Of a stretch of 64,000 nucleotides of DNA, positions 17,721 to 28,440 are shown piece after piece. The notes below the pieces were generated by a model that ran no database searches, was not told the DNA's origin, and saw only the letters and a program-made list of their open reading frames with translations. Origin of the DNA: DATKEJ01 sp963768715 (GTDB taxonomy: Bacteria > Bacteroidota > Rhodothermia > Rhodothermales > DATKEJ01); contig CAVYJC010000010.1 of the NCBI GenBank assembly GCA_963768715.1, positions 434,001 through 498,000 of the forward strand, written 5' to 3'. Numbering within the stretch: the stretch's first letter is position 1; every line of letters begins with the position of its first letter. The translations under genes were made by a program, and so were the position numbers.

Positions 17721-20138
17721 TTATTCGTACCTGAGCGCCACCGCGGGATTGAGGATGGCCGCTCGCCAGGTCTGCGCAAGTACTGTCAGGACCGACACAA
17801 TCAGCGCTATCGCCGAGGCAGCCAGCAAAACCAGTGGGTCGACATCCACTCGATAAGCGAATGTGTCGAGCCAGCGGCTCGACGCGAACCAGGCGAGTGG
17901 CCAGGCAATCAAATTGGCAAGCAGCACCCACCGCGCAAAGTCGAAGACCAGCAGTCGTGCGACCTTAATCGACGAGGCGCCCATTACTTTGCGGACGCCG
18001 ATTTCCTTCGTTCGCTGCGACGTGGAATAGCTCGCGAGTCCGAACAACCCGAGGCACGCGATCATGATTGCGAGAACCGAAAAGATGTTGATCACCTTCC
18101 CGGTGACTCGATCTCTCGCATACATCTGATCGAATTCCTGGTCGAGGAATGAATATTCGAATGGATAGTCGGGGTAGACTTCGCTCCAGGCGGTGCCGGC
18201 TTCCGCGATCGCTTCGGGGATTCGGCTGGGCTGTATCCGCGCGACCACACTGAACCCCGGATTCGTCCCCAACGGATTGATGAGCAGAGGCTCTACGGGC
18301 TGATGGATGCCGGCAAAGTGAAAGTCTTTTACGACACCGACCACCTGCGATCCGACCGAGTCCTGCTGCCCGACGTAGATCCTCCTCTGCAGTGGATCAT
18401 CCCATCCGAGCTGCTTGACCGCCGTTTCGTTTATGAGCACGACCCCGCTTTCATCCGACGGTCGGTCCCGATCGAAATTGCGGCCGGAAGCCATCTGGAT
18501 GCCGAGCGTCGGCAGCGTCTCGGGCGTAACGCCCAGAACGCTCCAGATCCAGATGTCGTCGTCTGCCACGCCCTCCGGTCTGACGCTCGTTCGCCCGAAC
18601 GTGCGACCTGGGATATTGCCGGAAACGGCCACCGAGGAGAAAGCGGACTGGGACTCTAGCGCGTCGACGAGTCGCTGCTGGTCCGCCGCCATCGTCTGAT
18701 CGACCATGTCGAACAGCACGACCTGTTCTCGGTCGTACCCCATGTCCTTCGTCTGGATGAAGTGGAGCTGCTTCTGCACCATCCATGTCGTCCCGATGAG
18801 CGCTATCGACAAGGCAAACTGGAACAGGACGAGCCCGACGCGGACGTATCGGCCGTGGCTGGAGGTCCGGAACGTACCCTTCAGAACGGCGATCGGTTGA
18901 AAACCGGACAGTGCGAAAGCTGGATAGAGCCCTCCCAGGATACCCACGAGGAAGACGGCGGCGACGACGAAGCCGCCGATCACCGCAAGGTTTGATGCGC
19001 CGAACGAAATCGTCGCCCCGCTCAGCTTGCTCAGGGCGGGTGCCGCAAGCCAGGACAGGAAAATGGCAATGAAGAGCGCCGTGAACGCCGTAAATACGGA
19101 CTCGCTCAGAAACTGGCTGACCAACTGCGATTTGGTCGAGCCGACGACCTTGCGCATGCCCACCTCGCGCGCGCGCTCGGCACTCCTCGCCGTGGAGAGG
19201 TTCAGATAGTTGACAACGGCAATCAGGAGGATGAGCACGGCAATCGCTGCAAAGATGTACACCGTGCCGGCGTCGCCCTTGTTTTGCACCGGATCGAAGA
19301 TGACGTCGGTCGAACCGAGATGGACGTCCGTCAGCGGCTGCAGCGTGACAGAGAAATTCTCCTTGACGCCGTTGTCTCGGACGAACTTGGTCAGGCGCTC
19401 ATCGAGACCTTCTGGAGAAGCCCCTTTTGCGAGTTTCACGTAAGTAGGCATAGCGATGGCCTGCCACGTTTCGAAAAAGGTTGGAGCATTCGAGCCGGCA
19501 GGCTGGTTGGCGCGCGCCTGGGTCTCGAGCGTCTTGATCGATCCCAGTGCATCGAACGTGAGGTGGGTATTCTGAGGCAGATCTTCCATTACCCCCGTAA
19601 TCGTGAAATCGTCACCGCTTCCGTCCCTCACGGTCTGTCCGAGTGGATCCGTCGTGCCGAAAAGGCTTTTCGCCAGCGATTCCGTCAGGATCAGCGTGAA
19701 CGGTTCCTGAAGTGCGGTTTCCGGATCTCCTTCGAGCAACTTGTAGTCGAAAAAGTCGAAGAAGTTGGGATCGGCCGAGCGGAGTTCCTCCGCGTAGATC
19801 GGCGAATCGCCGCCATGTCGAAGCAGGGTTTGACCTCCGAACGTCAACCGCAGCGACTCGTCGATTTCCGGAAAGCCGTCAGGCACCGCCTGACCGAGTG
19901 CGGGCATGCTGATTCCGACCCGCTGGTTGTTCGTACCCAGTGCTCGGTCGATCGTGAGCACGCGGTAGATGCTCCCCGCATTCGGGTGCATGTTCTCGTA
20001 CGAGACCTCCTCATTAACGAAAAGAAGGATGAGCATGCAGGCTGCCATGCCGACGGCCAACCCGAAGACGTTGATGAAAGCGAAAGTCGGCTGCCGGCGA
20101 ATGTGCCGCCAGAAGATCTTGACGTGGTTACGGAGCAT
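17721..20138 (-). CDS. FtsX/MacB-type ABC transporter permease (fused, 805 residues)
   Basis: Full-length permease with two MacB-PCD periplasmic domains and two FtsX domains. The first helix (FAFINVFGLAVGMAACMLIL) is followed by a periplasmic core with DPLGQTVRD and ITGVMEDLPQNTHL, then FtsX helices with RAREVGMRKVVGSTKSQL. The second half repeats the plan and ends AILNPAVALRYE. Such permeases work with a MacB/LolD-type ATPase in lipoprotein or envelope substrate transport; no ATPase gene is near, so the partner must be elsewhere. It is divergent from the similar gene at 20535 with a heptamer-rich gap between them, and similar to the one at 50307. Confidence 0.93.
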   Translation of the reverse strand: MLRNHVKIFWRHIRRQPTFAFINVFGLAVGMAACMLILLFVNEEVSYENMHPNAGSIYRVLTIDRALGTNNQRVGISMPALGQAVPDGFPEIDESLRLTFGGQTLLRHGGDSPIYAEELRSADPNFFDFFDYKLLEGDPETALQEPFTLILTESLAKSLFGTTDPLGQTVRDGSGDDFTITGVMEDLPQNTHLTFDALGSIKTLETQARANQPAGSNAPTFFETWQAIAMPTYVKLAKGASPEGLDERLTKFVRDNGVKENFSVTLQPLTDVHLGSTDVIFDPVQNKGDAGTVYIFAAIAVLILLIAVVNYLNLSTARSAERAREVGMRKVVGSTKSQLVSQFLSESVFTAFTALFIAIFLSWLAAPALSKLSGATISFGASNLAVIGGFVVAAVFLVGILGGLYPAFALSGFQPIAVLKGTFRTSSHGRYVRVGLVLFQFALSIALIGTTWMVQKQLHFIQTKDMGYDREQVVLFDMVDQTMAADQQRLVDALESQSAFSSVAVSGNIPGRTFGRTSVRPEGVADDDIWIWSVLGVTPETLPTLGIQMASGRNFDRDRPSDESGVVLINETAVKQLGWDDPLQRRIYVGQQDSVGSQVVGVVKDFHFAGIHQPVEPLLINPLGTNPGFSVVARIQPSRIPEAIAEAGTAWSEVYPDYPFEYSFLDQEFDQMYARDRVTGKVINIFSVLAIMIACLGLFGLASYSTSQRTKEIGVRKVMGASSIKVARLLVFDFARWVLLANLIAWPLAWFASSRWLDTFAYRVDVDPLVLLAASAIALIVSVLTVLAQTWRAAILNPAVALRYE

Positions 20139-20253
20139 GGCGGATGAGTGGATGAGGTGAGTTTTCTACCTTTAAAACGTCGTATTGACTACGATAATTT
20201 GCACGCCGGGTTACTTGGAGAGATGCCTTTTGTGACGGAGGGCTGGATAGCAT

Positions 20254-20319
20254 CAAATACCAAACATCATCAAATACCAAACATGAAATACCAAACATCA
20301 AACATCAAATACCAAACTG
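20254..20319. repeat. Heptamer array (units CAAATAC / CAAACAT)
   Basis: Nine 7-bp units built from CAAATAC, CAAACAT and GAAATAC, with one 3-nt slip near 20268. It is the same word family as the TTTGGTG/TTTGAAG arrays read on the other strand. It lies in the 396-nt gap between two divergent permease genes. Confidence 0.9.
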
Positions 20320-20433
20320 CAGTTCAGGGGTGACAGTCACGTCGAGCCCCAGAACTTCAGCTCGCGGCCGGGAAATCGATTCGATTCTTGTCTGAAGTGA
20401 GCCGGCGTCTCGTTCGAATGCCCCAAACAGAAG

Positions 20434-20461
20434 TTTGGTGTTTGAAGTTTGGTGTTTGAAG
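20434..20461. repeat. Heptamer array (units TTTGGTG / TTTGAAG)
   Basis: Four units in strict alternation, TTTGGTG then TTTGAAG, twice. An identical pair of words occurs at 34427-34454 and a related one at 49384. Confidence 0.9.
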
Positions 20462-20499
20462 TGAACACCCCACCTCCTTCGAATGCCACCCCCCCAATA

Positions 20500-20530
20500 T
20501 TTGCTGTTTGATATTTGAATTTTGATTTTT
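20500..20530. repeat. Heptamer array (unit TTTGATA) abutting a start codon
   Basis: Four units (TTTGCTG, TTTGATA, TTTGAAT, TTTGATT) and a TTT tail. It stops 4 nt before the ATG of the permease at 20535, so it forms the whole proximal 5' leader and leaves no visible Shine-Dalgarno site. Confidence 0.9.
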
Positions 20531-20534
20531 CACC

Positions 20535-22911
20535 ATGCTCCGTAGCTATCTCAAGGTTGCCTTTCGCAGCCTGTTCAAGAACAAGACGCACTCGTTGATC
20601 AACCTGCTCGGACTCGCCGTCGGGTTGGCGAGCTGCATGTTCATCGCGCTCTTCATCCGCAACCAGCTCAGCTACGACGATTTTCACGAAAAGGCCGATC
20701 GCATCTACCGCGTCACGCACGACGAACGCGGTCGCATCGAACGGGGGCGGTACATGGCAACCGTCGGGCCGCAGGTTGCTCCTGAGCTGGCAGCCGAATA
20801 TCCAGAGGTCGAAGCGGGCGTCCGATTCCGGTATACCAATCCGACCGTTATGGCGGCAGGCGATCGTCAATTCTATGAAGATGGCGTCGTCTACACCGAC
20901 TCAACGCTCTTCAAGGTCTTCACCTTTCCACTTCGGCTTGGAAACGAGGAAACGGCTCTCGGCGCGCCGAACACGGTTGTACTCACACAGGAAATGGCCA
21001 CCAAGTACTTCGGTGATCGCGATCCACGCGGAGAGACCATTGAAATGGACGGTGAGCCGCTCACCGTAACCGGGGTCTTCGAGCCGATCCCCTCCCGCTC
21101 GCACCTGCACTTCGACTTCGCTGTTTCATTTTCGACGTTCAGAGTGCCGCGAGGGTATCCTGTCACGCTGGACGACTGGGGGTGGATTTCCTTCCACAAC
21201 TACATCCTTCTCAAGGAGGGCGCCGATCCGGCCATGCTGGAGGCAAAGTTTCCGGCATTCATCGCGAAGCACTGGGATCAGGCAGGGAGCGTCGCGATTC
21301 GTGTGGCGCCTGCAGCCGCTCCGGGACATTTACATGGGCGAGATACACGACGCCAACGTCTCGTCGGGCAACATGGCGTACGTATACGGATTGGGAGCCG
21401 TCGGCATTCTGATCCTTTTGCTGGCCTGCTTCAACTTCATGAATCTGTCGATGGCCCGCTCGTTGGAGCGCGGCAAGGAGGCCGGCATCCGCAAGGTGCT
21501 CGGAGCCCATCGGGGCAATCTCTTCCGTCAATTCTTGAGTGAGCCCGTGCTGCTGGCCGTCGCCAGCTGCCTGGTCGCTTTCGGAATACTTCGGTTCGCG
21601 CTCGGCTCTGTTTCCGACGCGCTCGGATTCTCGATGTCCGTCAGTTCCGCCGAGTACGAGTTCATCCTTCCGATCTTCGTGGCCATCGCGGCGGCGGCCG
21701 GACTGCTGGCCGGAAGCTATCCCGCGCTCGTCATCTCGGCGTTTCATCCTGCACTCGTCCTCAAGGGTCGATACCAGAACAGCGCGTCGGCGGCCACGCT
21801 GCGGAAAGTGCTCGTCATTCTTCAGTTCTCGATCACCATTGCTCTCATCGCCGTCACCCTCGTCGTTTCTCGGCAGATGCACTACGTCGGTCATCGCGAC
21901 CTGGGCTTCGACAAGGAGTCGGTTGTCATCCTGCATATCCCGCGGGACGACTCCGACGAGCGCTATCCGCGGATTCGTGAAAGACTGCTACGCGACCGGG
22001 AGGTGATGTCCGTAAGCGCAGCCGGCGACCTGCTCGACGGCGACAACGGGAGCGTGCCGGTTTACAAAGACGACACGCCATCTGATCAGGGCCTGCCGAT
22101 GAACATCTACGGTGTGTCGTTCGGCTTTTTCAAGACGCTCGACATCGATCTCCTGGCCGGCCGGGCGTTTCAGGAGGATTTTGCCACCGACACGTCCGCC
22201 GCGATCGTAATCAATCAGGCCGCCGCGCAAATGCTGGGATGGGACGATCCGGTCGGTCAACATCTGCGAATCTCCGACCTTGTAGACGGCCGGGTAATCG
22301 GCGTGGTCGACGACTTCAACTTCGCTTCCCTCCACAATCGGGTGGAGCCGCTGGCGTTGTTCTACTCGTCGCTGCTCGAGCATGTATACGTGCGGGTACG
22401 GCCTGGTGACTGGAGCAATACGCTCGCGGCGCTGGAGTCAGACTGGCAGGACGTATCGCCGGATCTGCCGTTCAATTTCACGATTCTCGACGACAACATC
22501 GCTCAGCTTTATGCAGCTGACAGACAGTTCTCACGTTTGATAACGGCCTTCTGCCTGCTCACGATCGTCGTTGCCTGCCTTGGCCTTTACGGCCTTATTG
22601 CCTCACTGACGTCCCAGCGGACGCAGGAAATCGGAATTCGCAAGGTGCTTGGCGCCTCGGTAACGAGCATCCTGGCATTGCTTTCCCGCCAGATGCTCTT
22701 GCTGGTCTTGGCCGCAAATGTCATCGCCTGGCCGCTTGCCTATATCTTCTCGCACCGCTGGTTGGAGGATTTCGCATACCGCATCCCGGTCGGCGTGTGG
22801 AGTTTCATCGGCGCGGGCGCGGCTGCACTGCTCGTGGCAGCACTGACGATGTGGATGCAGACGTATCGGGCAGCGTCTGCAAATCCGGTGGATGCGATTC
22901 GGTACGGGTAA
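20535..22911 (+). pseudogene. FtsX/MacB-type ABC permease, one frameshift
   Basis: Same architecture as the permease at 17721. The first frame covers the initial helix (HSLINLLGLAVGLASCMFIA) and first MacB-PCD domain through about 21298. The second frame continues WRLQPLRDIYMGEIHDANV and then the FtsX helices (ARSLERGKEAGIRKVLGAH), the second periplasmic domain and a final FtsX domain ending ANPVDAIRYG. Total length is 2377 nt (3n+1), and dropping one G in the CGTGTGG run near 21298 would restore a ~791-residue protein. A sequencing insertion is therefore as likely as true decay. Confidence 0.82.
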
Positions 22912-22924
22912 GTCCCTTCGGGAC

Positions 22925-22957
22925 GTCCAAGGTCCAACGTCCGACGTCCGACGTTGG
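22925..22957. repeat. Heptamer array (unit GTCCGAC)
   Basis: GTCCAAG, GTCCAAC, GTCCGAC, GTCCGAC and a degenerate unit. It starts 13 nt after the stop of the permease gene. Confidence 0.85.
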
Positions 22958-22962
22958 CCGAT

Positions 22963-22990
22963 GACGGACGAAGCACGAAGCACGAAGCAT
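22963..22990. repeat. Heptamer array (unit GAAGCAC)
   Basis: GACGGAC, GAAGCAC, GAAGCAC, GAAGCAT. It directly follows the GTCCGAC array, with a different word but the same 7-bp period. Confidence 0.85.
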
Positions 22991-23073
22991 GGGTGCCTCC
23001 TTTCTGACCTTGACTAATCTCCCTCCGGAATGCTATTAATATGGGACGCCTCTCATTCCACCACACGTCCGCC

Positions 23074-24357
23074 ATGAAACGGTGTTTCGTTCGATTCGGC
23101 TGGCCCTCGCTACTCCTCGCGATCTTTCTTAGTGCGTGCACGGAATTCTTCTTTGGTCCTGATGACCATGAGGATCCCACACCAGACGCACGACTCGGAA
23201 AGGTGGCCTTCGAGACATCCTGTGCCGGCTGTCACGCAAGCGGCGACGCGTTCGATCTGGCGTATTTCTCGTTCTCCGACTTCGACGTGGTGCGCCGCGC
23301 GGTCAAGCACGTCGACACGACCACGGCGAACAACATCGTGGCGTACGTTCGGTCGCTTCAGGTGAACGGAGTTCAGGAGGCAACACGTGTGTTCCAGCCC
23401 GGAACGGCCGTCCTCGCCTCCGATCAAGCTTTCTGGCGAGATCTTTTCGGCACGGATCAATTCCCAGAGGCTCTCACGTCGAGCGATCTTCGCGCTGTCA
23501 ATCCACGTCAAGTATCCGTTCCCGTAGGTTTGCTCACGTGGTCGTCGGAAGGCACAGATCTCGACTGGATGTCGGACGACCCACTCCCGTCCGAGTTGCT
23601 CGAGCTCGACGACGGCGCGCTTGACGAAGCCATCGCATCATACAGAGAGGATCGAACGGAGCTGCGGCTGCTGGACTTCATCGATGTCTTCACGCGGGTG
23701 TCGACGGATTCCACTCTGAGCGCCTCGCCCCTGTGCGAAGGGGAAGCCGCAACACACACGTATCCTACGCCCTGCTTTGACGCGCGAAGGTGGGCGTCGA
23801 GCCTCGCGGCGACCCACTACCTTCGCCGGGGAAATGTGGCGTCGGTCCCCGGCGCCGTGGCACAGTTGTGGTGGGACACCGGAGAAGCCGCGGTCACGGT
23901 ATGGGCGAACGAAAGGCGTACAATCGAGCAACGTCGAATCGCAGCCGCGTGGCTCTACCTCGCCTTCTCGTTCGCGCCCGAGGCATTCCCCGAGCGGTCA
24001 GGGTATCTCACGCAGCACCTACAGACGCTGGGCTACCCCAGGCTCTCCTCGTTCGTCGCGATGCGCAGAATGGTCGGAAACGGGCGGGCCCAGCAGACGG
24101 ATGACCAGCCATTCTGGGACGCTTTTCTTGCCATCTCGCGCGCACCGAATAACCTGTCACTGTCTGTTGCGCTCTTTGCGTACTCGTATCTGCGCGACCG
24201 CCTCACGTCCGGCGATTCGGCCATGGATCCTGCATTTGCGACCCATCTCATCCAACAAAGCTGGTCGCTCATGGAAAGTCAGGGCGCCACGTCGAACGCT
24301 GATCTGCGTTCGGCCGCCATCGCGGTACGCGACGAGGTCCTGCAACTTCTGGAGTGA
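23074..24357 (+). CDS. Lipoprotein with a single CxxCH haem-binding motif
   Basis: About 427 residues from the ATG at 23074; the ATG at 23041 adds 11 residues that look like leader. The lipobox is FLSAC (Cys22). Residues 50-54 read CAGCH, a c-type haem attachment site, followed by a short helical domain ending NNIVAYVRSL that fits a small cytochrome c module. No obvious axial Met is visible in it. The remaining ~330 residues are alpha-helical, rich in Trp, and not recognised. An envelope electron-transfer or haem-containing role is inferred. Confidence 0.75.
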   Translation: MKRCFVRFGWPSLLLAIFLSACTEFFFGPDDHEDPTPDARLGKVAFETSCAGCHASGDAFDLAYFSFSDFDVVRRAVKHVDTTTANNIVAYVRSLQVNGVQEATRVFQPGTAVLASDQAFWRDLFGTDQFPEALTSSDLRAVNPRQVSVPVGLLTWSSEGTDLDWMSDDPLPSELLELDDGALDEAIASYREDRTELRLLDFIDVFTRVSTDSTLSASPLCEGEAATHTYPTPCFDARRWASSLAATHYLRRGNVASVPGAVAQLWWDTGEAAVTVWANERRTIEQRRIAAAWLYLAFSFAPEAFPERSGYLTQHLQTLGYPRLSSFVAMRRMVGNGRAQQTDDQPFWDAFLAISRAPNNLSLSVALFAYSYLRDRLTSGDSAMDPAFATHLIQQSWSLMESQGATSNADLRSAAIAVRDEVLQLLE

Positions 24358-24497
24358 GATCTTCGAGGTTCTCCCGACGCGCTCGAAAGACGGCCGAGCC
24401 GGAAATGAACATCCCGTCTGCATCAATCGTGCCGCCGCTCGCAGACCACTCGACCGACGTGTCGAAGGCACGCCCGCCGCGCTCAGGAGTTGATCTT
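24358..24497 (-). pseudogene. Remnant of a bacterial Ig-like (BIg) domain
   Basis: In the gap between the cytochrome-like gene and the kinase gene, one minus-strand frame reads TSVEWSASGGTIDADGMF. That pattern (VxWSASGGTIDADGxF) is characteristic of one strand pair of bacterial Ig-like domains found in secreted proteins. The frame has no start and is cut off on both sides by the neighbouring genes, so it is probably a leftover from a deletion or rearrangement. Confidence 0.45.
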
Positions 24498-26844
24498 TAG
24501 TCCCATCTTGGCCAGAATCTCCGCCGTTCTCGGATCGTCTCGGAAGCGGTCCATGTCGGGCGCATCCTTTAGATATAGGAGGTGCAGATTCCGATCCTCC
24601 AGCGCTTTGTCCATCCACGAAAACGCCGTGTCCCACTCCCCGAGCCGACCATAGACCAATCCGAACCAGTAAGGCGCGACGTACTTCTTCTTGGCGAGTT
24701 GGTGAAGTTCGTCAAGCGTTTCACGGGCTTCCCGGGTTCGTCCTGCCATCGCCAGCGCCACTGCCGTGAAGGCGACGGAATTCGGATTCGGCCCCAGGCT
24801 GTCTCCGGAATACCTGCGCGCGTCGCCAAATCGCTCGAGCGCCAGATCGTACTTGCCTTCCTGGAGATAGGCAATGCCCATGTAGAGGTGGGTCATGAAG
24901 AAGGTCGGGTCCAGCTCCAACGTCTTCTTAAGTTGAACAACCCCCTGTTCGGGCATTCGGGCGGAGTAGTAGATGCGCCCTAAGTCCGCGTTGACGATTG
25001 GGAGAGAGTGGATCCAGCTCAACAGCGGCCTGCCCTTCACGGATCGCCTCTTCGTGGAAACCCATCGTCGAGAGATACTCAACAGAGTACTGGTGATGGG
25101 CATTGGCGTTGTTTGGTGCGAGTCGCACGGCCTCTTCGAAGTGTTTCCGGGATGCGTCCCAGTCCCAGTAATAGGACTTGAAGATCATGGCCAGCGTCGT
25201 GTGCGCATCAGCCAAATTGGGATCCAGTTCGAGTGCCTTGAGCGCGTCCGCTCGCGCCGCCGGATATACCTTCGACGGCTGTACCACGCCATAGCTGCCG
25301 AGCAGGGCCAACGACTCGGCCAGTCCCGACCAAGACTCCGCGTACACCGAATCGATGTCGATCGCCGCCCGGAAATAGTCCCTTGCTTGCGCCAACGCCG
25401 GGGCGTTGCGCTTATTGATGAAGAAGCGACCCTTCAGATAGAGCGTGTAGGCGGCGGGATCGGGCGTGCGGACGGACGGTTGACGACCGAGCGAGAATCG
25501 ATTGCTCAAGTTCTCGACAATCGTATTTGCGATCGACTCCTGAAGAGCGAAAAGATCGTCCATCTCCTGCTGGTAGGTCTCCGACCAGAGTTGCTCGCCG
25601 GTCTTCGTATCGCTGAGCGTGGCCCTGACCCTCACCTGGTTGCCCGATCTCCTGACGCTTCCCTCGAGCGCGTGAGCCACGTGGAGCTTCTTTCCGATCG
25701 TTGCCAGGTCGACGTCGCTGTCTTCGTAGGCAAAGACCGAGGTACGCGACGGTACACGAAGTCCTTTCACCCGACCCAGTGAATTGAGCAACTCCTCCGT
25801 CAATCCATCGCTGATATACTGATCGTCGGCGTCGCGACTGAGGTTGACGAATGGGAGCACGGCGATCGACGACGCCGAGTCGTCGGACACCGGGGCTGGA
25901 GTCAAGAAAGACCGGGCAATCAACCCACCAATGAGAACGACCGCGAAAATCCCCACGATGAGAAGGACCCTGGTCAGGGATACACTTTGGCTGGGACGCT
26001 GCGTCTTCCCCGGGAGCACGCGCTCGGTCACAGAGCCTGTGCCACCCTGCGCCGCCCTCAATGACGCCGCAAACGCCGCCGCGTCCTCAAAACGATTGTC
26101 CCTGTCTTTGCTCAGGGCGGTTTGGACGACTTGCGTAATGGCGGGATCGACGGCATCCAACGACTCCGTCGCCGGATCCTCATTGAGGATGCCGTAGATG
26201 ACGGCCTGCTGATAGTCGCCTGGGAAAGGCCGGCGTCCGGTCAGCACTTCGTACAGCATTACGCCGAGCGCCCAAACGTCCGTTCGGCAATCGACGGGTT
26301 CTCCTTTTGCCTGCTCGGGACTCATATAGGCTGCCGTGCCAAGGGTTGCATTGGTTACGGTCAGATCGACACCGGCCATTTTGGCGAGCCCGAAATCCAG
26401 GAGTTTCACGATACCCGATTCGGTGAGGAGGATGTTTCCTGGCTTTACGTCGCGGTGGACGATCCCGCGAGCGTGCGCGGCGGCAAGGCCGTCCGCGACT
26501 TGGAGGACAATCCCCAGTGCCTCGTCTGGTTCGATGCGGCCCTCGGCGAGGCGATCCTTCAGCGTTCGGCCCTCGTAGTAGGCCATGGCGATATAGGACT
26601 GCCCGTTGTCCGTTTCCCCGATGTCGAAAACGGTGCAGATGTTCGGATGGTCGAGCGCAGATGCCGCTCGGGCCTCGGCGAGGAAGCGATCCCGCGCCGC
26701 TGGATCGGAGCCCATGCCCGGCGAAAGGAGCTTCACTGCAACCGTACGCTGAAGCCTGTCGTCATGCGCGCGGTAGACGATCCCCATACCGCCGCGGCCG
26801 ATCTCCTTCTCGATACGGTATGGACCGAACTGGTGGGAATCCAA
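24483..26844 (-). pseudogene. Receptor Ser/Thr protein kinase with TolB-like and TPR domains, one frameshift
   Basis: Starts with TTG at 26844. The kinase domain has GRGGMG, Lys38 in VAVK, IVHRDVKPGN, LDFGLA and AAYMSPEQ, so it should be active. A single membrane helix follows (about 297-320). A TolB/FlgO-like module then reads SSIAVLPFVNLSRD, with LEGSVRRSGNQVRVRA, and TPR repeats follow. The frame breaks at about 25000 (ELDPLSP), and the second frame carries IVNADLGRIYYSAR and further TPRs to the stop. Length is 2362 nt (3n+1), so one extra A near 25000 would explain the break. The kinase portion would be produced regardless. Confidence 0.85.
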
Positions 26845-27016
26845 GGTGGCGGACGATGCTTTTTTTGCGGAACGCGGCCTTGCCGTGAATGGACTGTGTG
26901 CTCAAATGTAGCACAACCGGAGGAGTTCTGGGAAGGGCCCGCGTGGTTCGCCTGCTGATACCATACGCGCCTGATGATTACCTTTCCGGAGGATTCGCCC
27001 ACCGATACAGGAACCA

Positions 27017-27400
27017 ATGCCGGGAATCACCTACGTACGCCTCTACACAGACGATGCGGGAGAGTCACATTTCGGAGAAGTGTGGAGTCCGCTGAAACCG
27101 GCCGATTTCGCACCGCCCGCACCTCCTCTCGATGTGGCATCTCCGGTTGGTACCGAGCACGCTCTTCTGGCGTCGGCGCCGGTCGGATGGTACGGCGACT
27201 GGCATCCCTCGCCGGCGCGACAGTTCTACATTCAACTGTCGGGTCAGCTCGAGGCTGAAACCAGCGATGGTGAGAAGCGGACGTTCAGTGCGGGCTCGAT
27301 CGTTCTCCTGGAAGACACCACGGGGAAAGGCCACCGCTCGCGTGTGGTAGGCGACGAGCCCGTACGCATGATGTTTGTGCAGCTTGGTGATGAGGTGTGA
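27017..27400 (+). CDS. Cupin-domain protein
   Basis: 127 residues forming one small beta-barrel. The second half has the cupin layout: FYIQLSGQLEAETSDGEKR, then FSAGSIVLLEDTTGKGHRS. The metal-binding histidines are partly visible (GKGHRS), but the classic first motif is weak. It starts 173 nt from the divergent kinase gene. The methyltransferase ATG follows its stop by 3 nt, so the two are almost certainly one transcript. A small-molecule or regulatory role is inferred. Confidence 0.8.
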   Translation: MPGITYVRLYTDDAGESHFGEVWSPLKPADFAPPAPPLDVASPVGTEHALLASAPVGWYGDWHPSPARQFYIQLSGQLEAETSDGEKRTFSAGSIVLLEDTTGKGHRSRVVGDEPVRMMFVQLGDEV

Positions 27401-27403
27401 CCG

Positions 27404-28180
27404 ATGAGCGACAAGCGTCTGCAGGACCGCGCCTCCCTCGAGCGAGTCATCGAGGAGAAGGACATAGGCGTCCAGATCCTCCATCCAGGCGGACTCAAAC
27501 TCAGCCGCGAGTTGGCCGAGTTGTGCAATGTATCGGCCGGTAGTCGTGTGCTGGAGGTCGCGTCGGGAACTGGTGAAACCGCTTGTTTCCTGGCACGTGA
27601 GCTGGGCGCACGCGTTACCGGTATCGATTACTCTCCGAAGATGATCGAACGAGCGATCGCAAAGGCTGAGAAGGCGGGGCTCGATGTCGACTTCGTGCAA
27701 GGCGATGCGCACAACCTGCCTTTCGGAGACGGAACCTTCGACGCGGTGCTGTCTGAATGTTCTGTTTGCCATTTCGACAAAGTCCGAGCGCTGGCCGAAA
27801 TGGCGCGCGTCACCCGGGCAGGCGGGTGCGTCGGCATTCACGATCTTTGCTGGGCCGACGACGCTCCCGCACCCTTGAAGGACAGGCTACTCGAACTGGA
27901 ACAGGAAGCACCGGAAACATTGCGCGGATGGAAGTCGAGATTCGAAGGGGCAGGTCTAACACAGGTTCACGCTCTTGACCGAACCGAATATCTCGGTAAC
28001 TGGACTGCAGAGTTCAAGCACGAACTGGGAACGATCGGGTACATCCGAGCCGTGCTCTCCGTTCTCAGCCGATGGGGCTTCAAAGGCCTGCACCAAGTAC
28101 TCGAATCGGAACGCATCTTTGAGAGCCGGCACCTCGGATACGGAATTGTGATGGGGTGCAAGCCGGAATCCGATCGTTGA
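27404..28180 (+). CDS. Class I SAM-dependent methyltransferase
   Basis: 258 residues. The Rossmann methyltransferase core reads VLEVASGTGETACFLA (motif I), then VTGIDYSPKMIERA, then VDFVQGDAHNLPFGDGTFD, then a late VTRAGGCVGIHDLCW. This matches the UbiE/arsenite-methyltransferase-type family, which transfers methyl from SAM to small molecules. It follows the cupin gene by 3 nt. Its last codons and the TGA stop (28178-28180) already belong to a heptamer array (CGTTGAT). Confidence 0.9.
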   Translation: MSDKRLQDRASLERVIEEKDIGVQILHPGGLKLSRELAELCNVSAGSRVLEVASGTGETACFLARELGARVTGIDYSPKMIERAIAKAEKAGLDVDFVQGDAHNLPFGDGTFDAVLSECSVCHFDKVRALAEMARVTRAGGCVGIHDLCWADDAPAPLKDRLLELEQEAPETLRGWKSRFEGAGLTQVHALDRTEYLGNWTAEFKHELGTIGYIRAVLSVLSRWGFKGLHQVLESERIFESRHLGYGIVMGCKPESDR

Positions 28181-28209
28181 TCACGGCTGGTTGACCGCTG
28201 ATCGTTGAT
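28175..28209. repeat. Heptamer array (unit CGTTGAT) overlapping a stop codon
   Basis: Five units: CGTTGAT, CACGGCT, GGTTGAC, CGCTGAT, CGTTGAT. The first unit contains the stop codon of the methyltransferase. The remaining ~230 nt to the next start contain TTGACA at about 28274 and TACGTTTTG about 25 nt downstream, a weak promoter candidate. Confidence 0.75.
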
Positions 28210-28440
28210 TCACGCTCCACCGGAATTGCTACGACGCCCTGGGCGTCCGGGTTAAACCACTCATTTCAGCTTGACAGAGGTGTATCGGAACACTACGTTT
28301 TGATACATCCAACGGACCCGATTCGAGACGGCGGTGAAGCCCGCGTGGGGTCGCAACGAGCTTCCTCGTCATCTATGGCGCGTATCTCGTGGCCGGCTCC
28401 CTGCTGACGAAAGCGAGGACTTGGCTAAGATGAGACGAAG

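Noticed and set aside
28274..28310. Promoter for the giant vWA gene
   Set aside because: TTGACA and TACGTTTTG are suggestive, but the spacing and distance to the start cannot be judged without transcript data.
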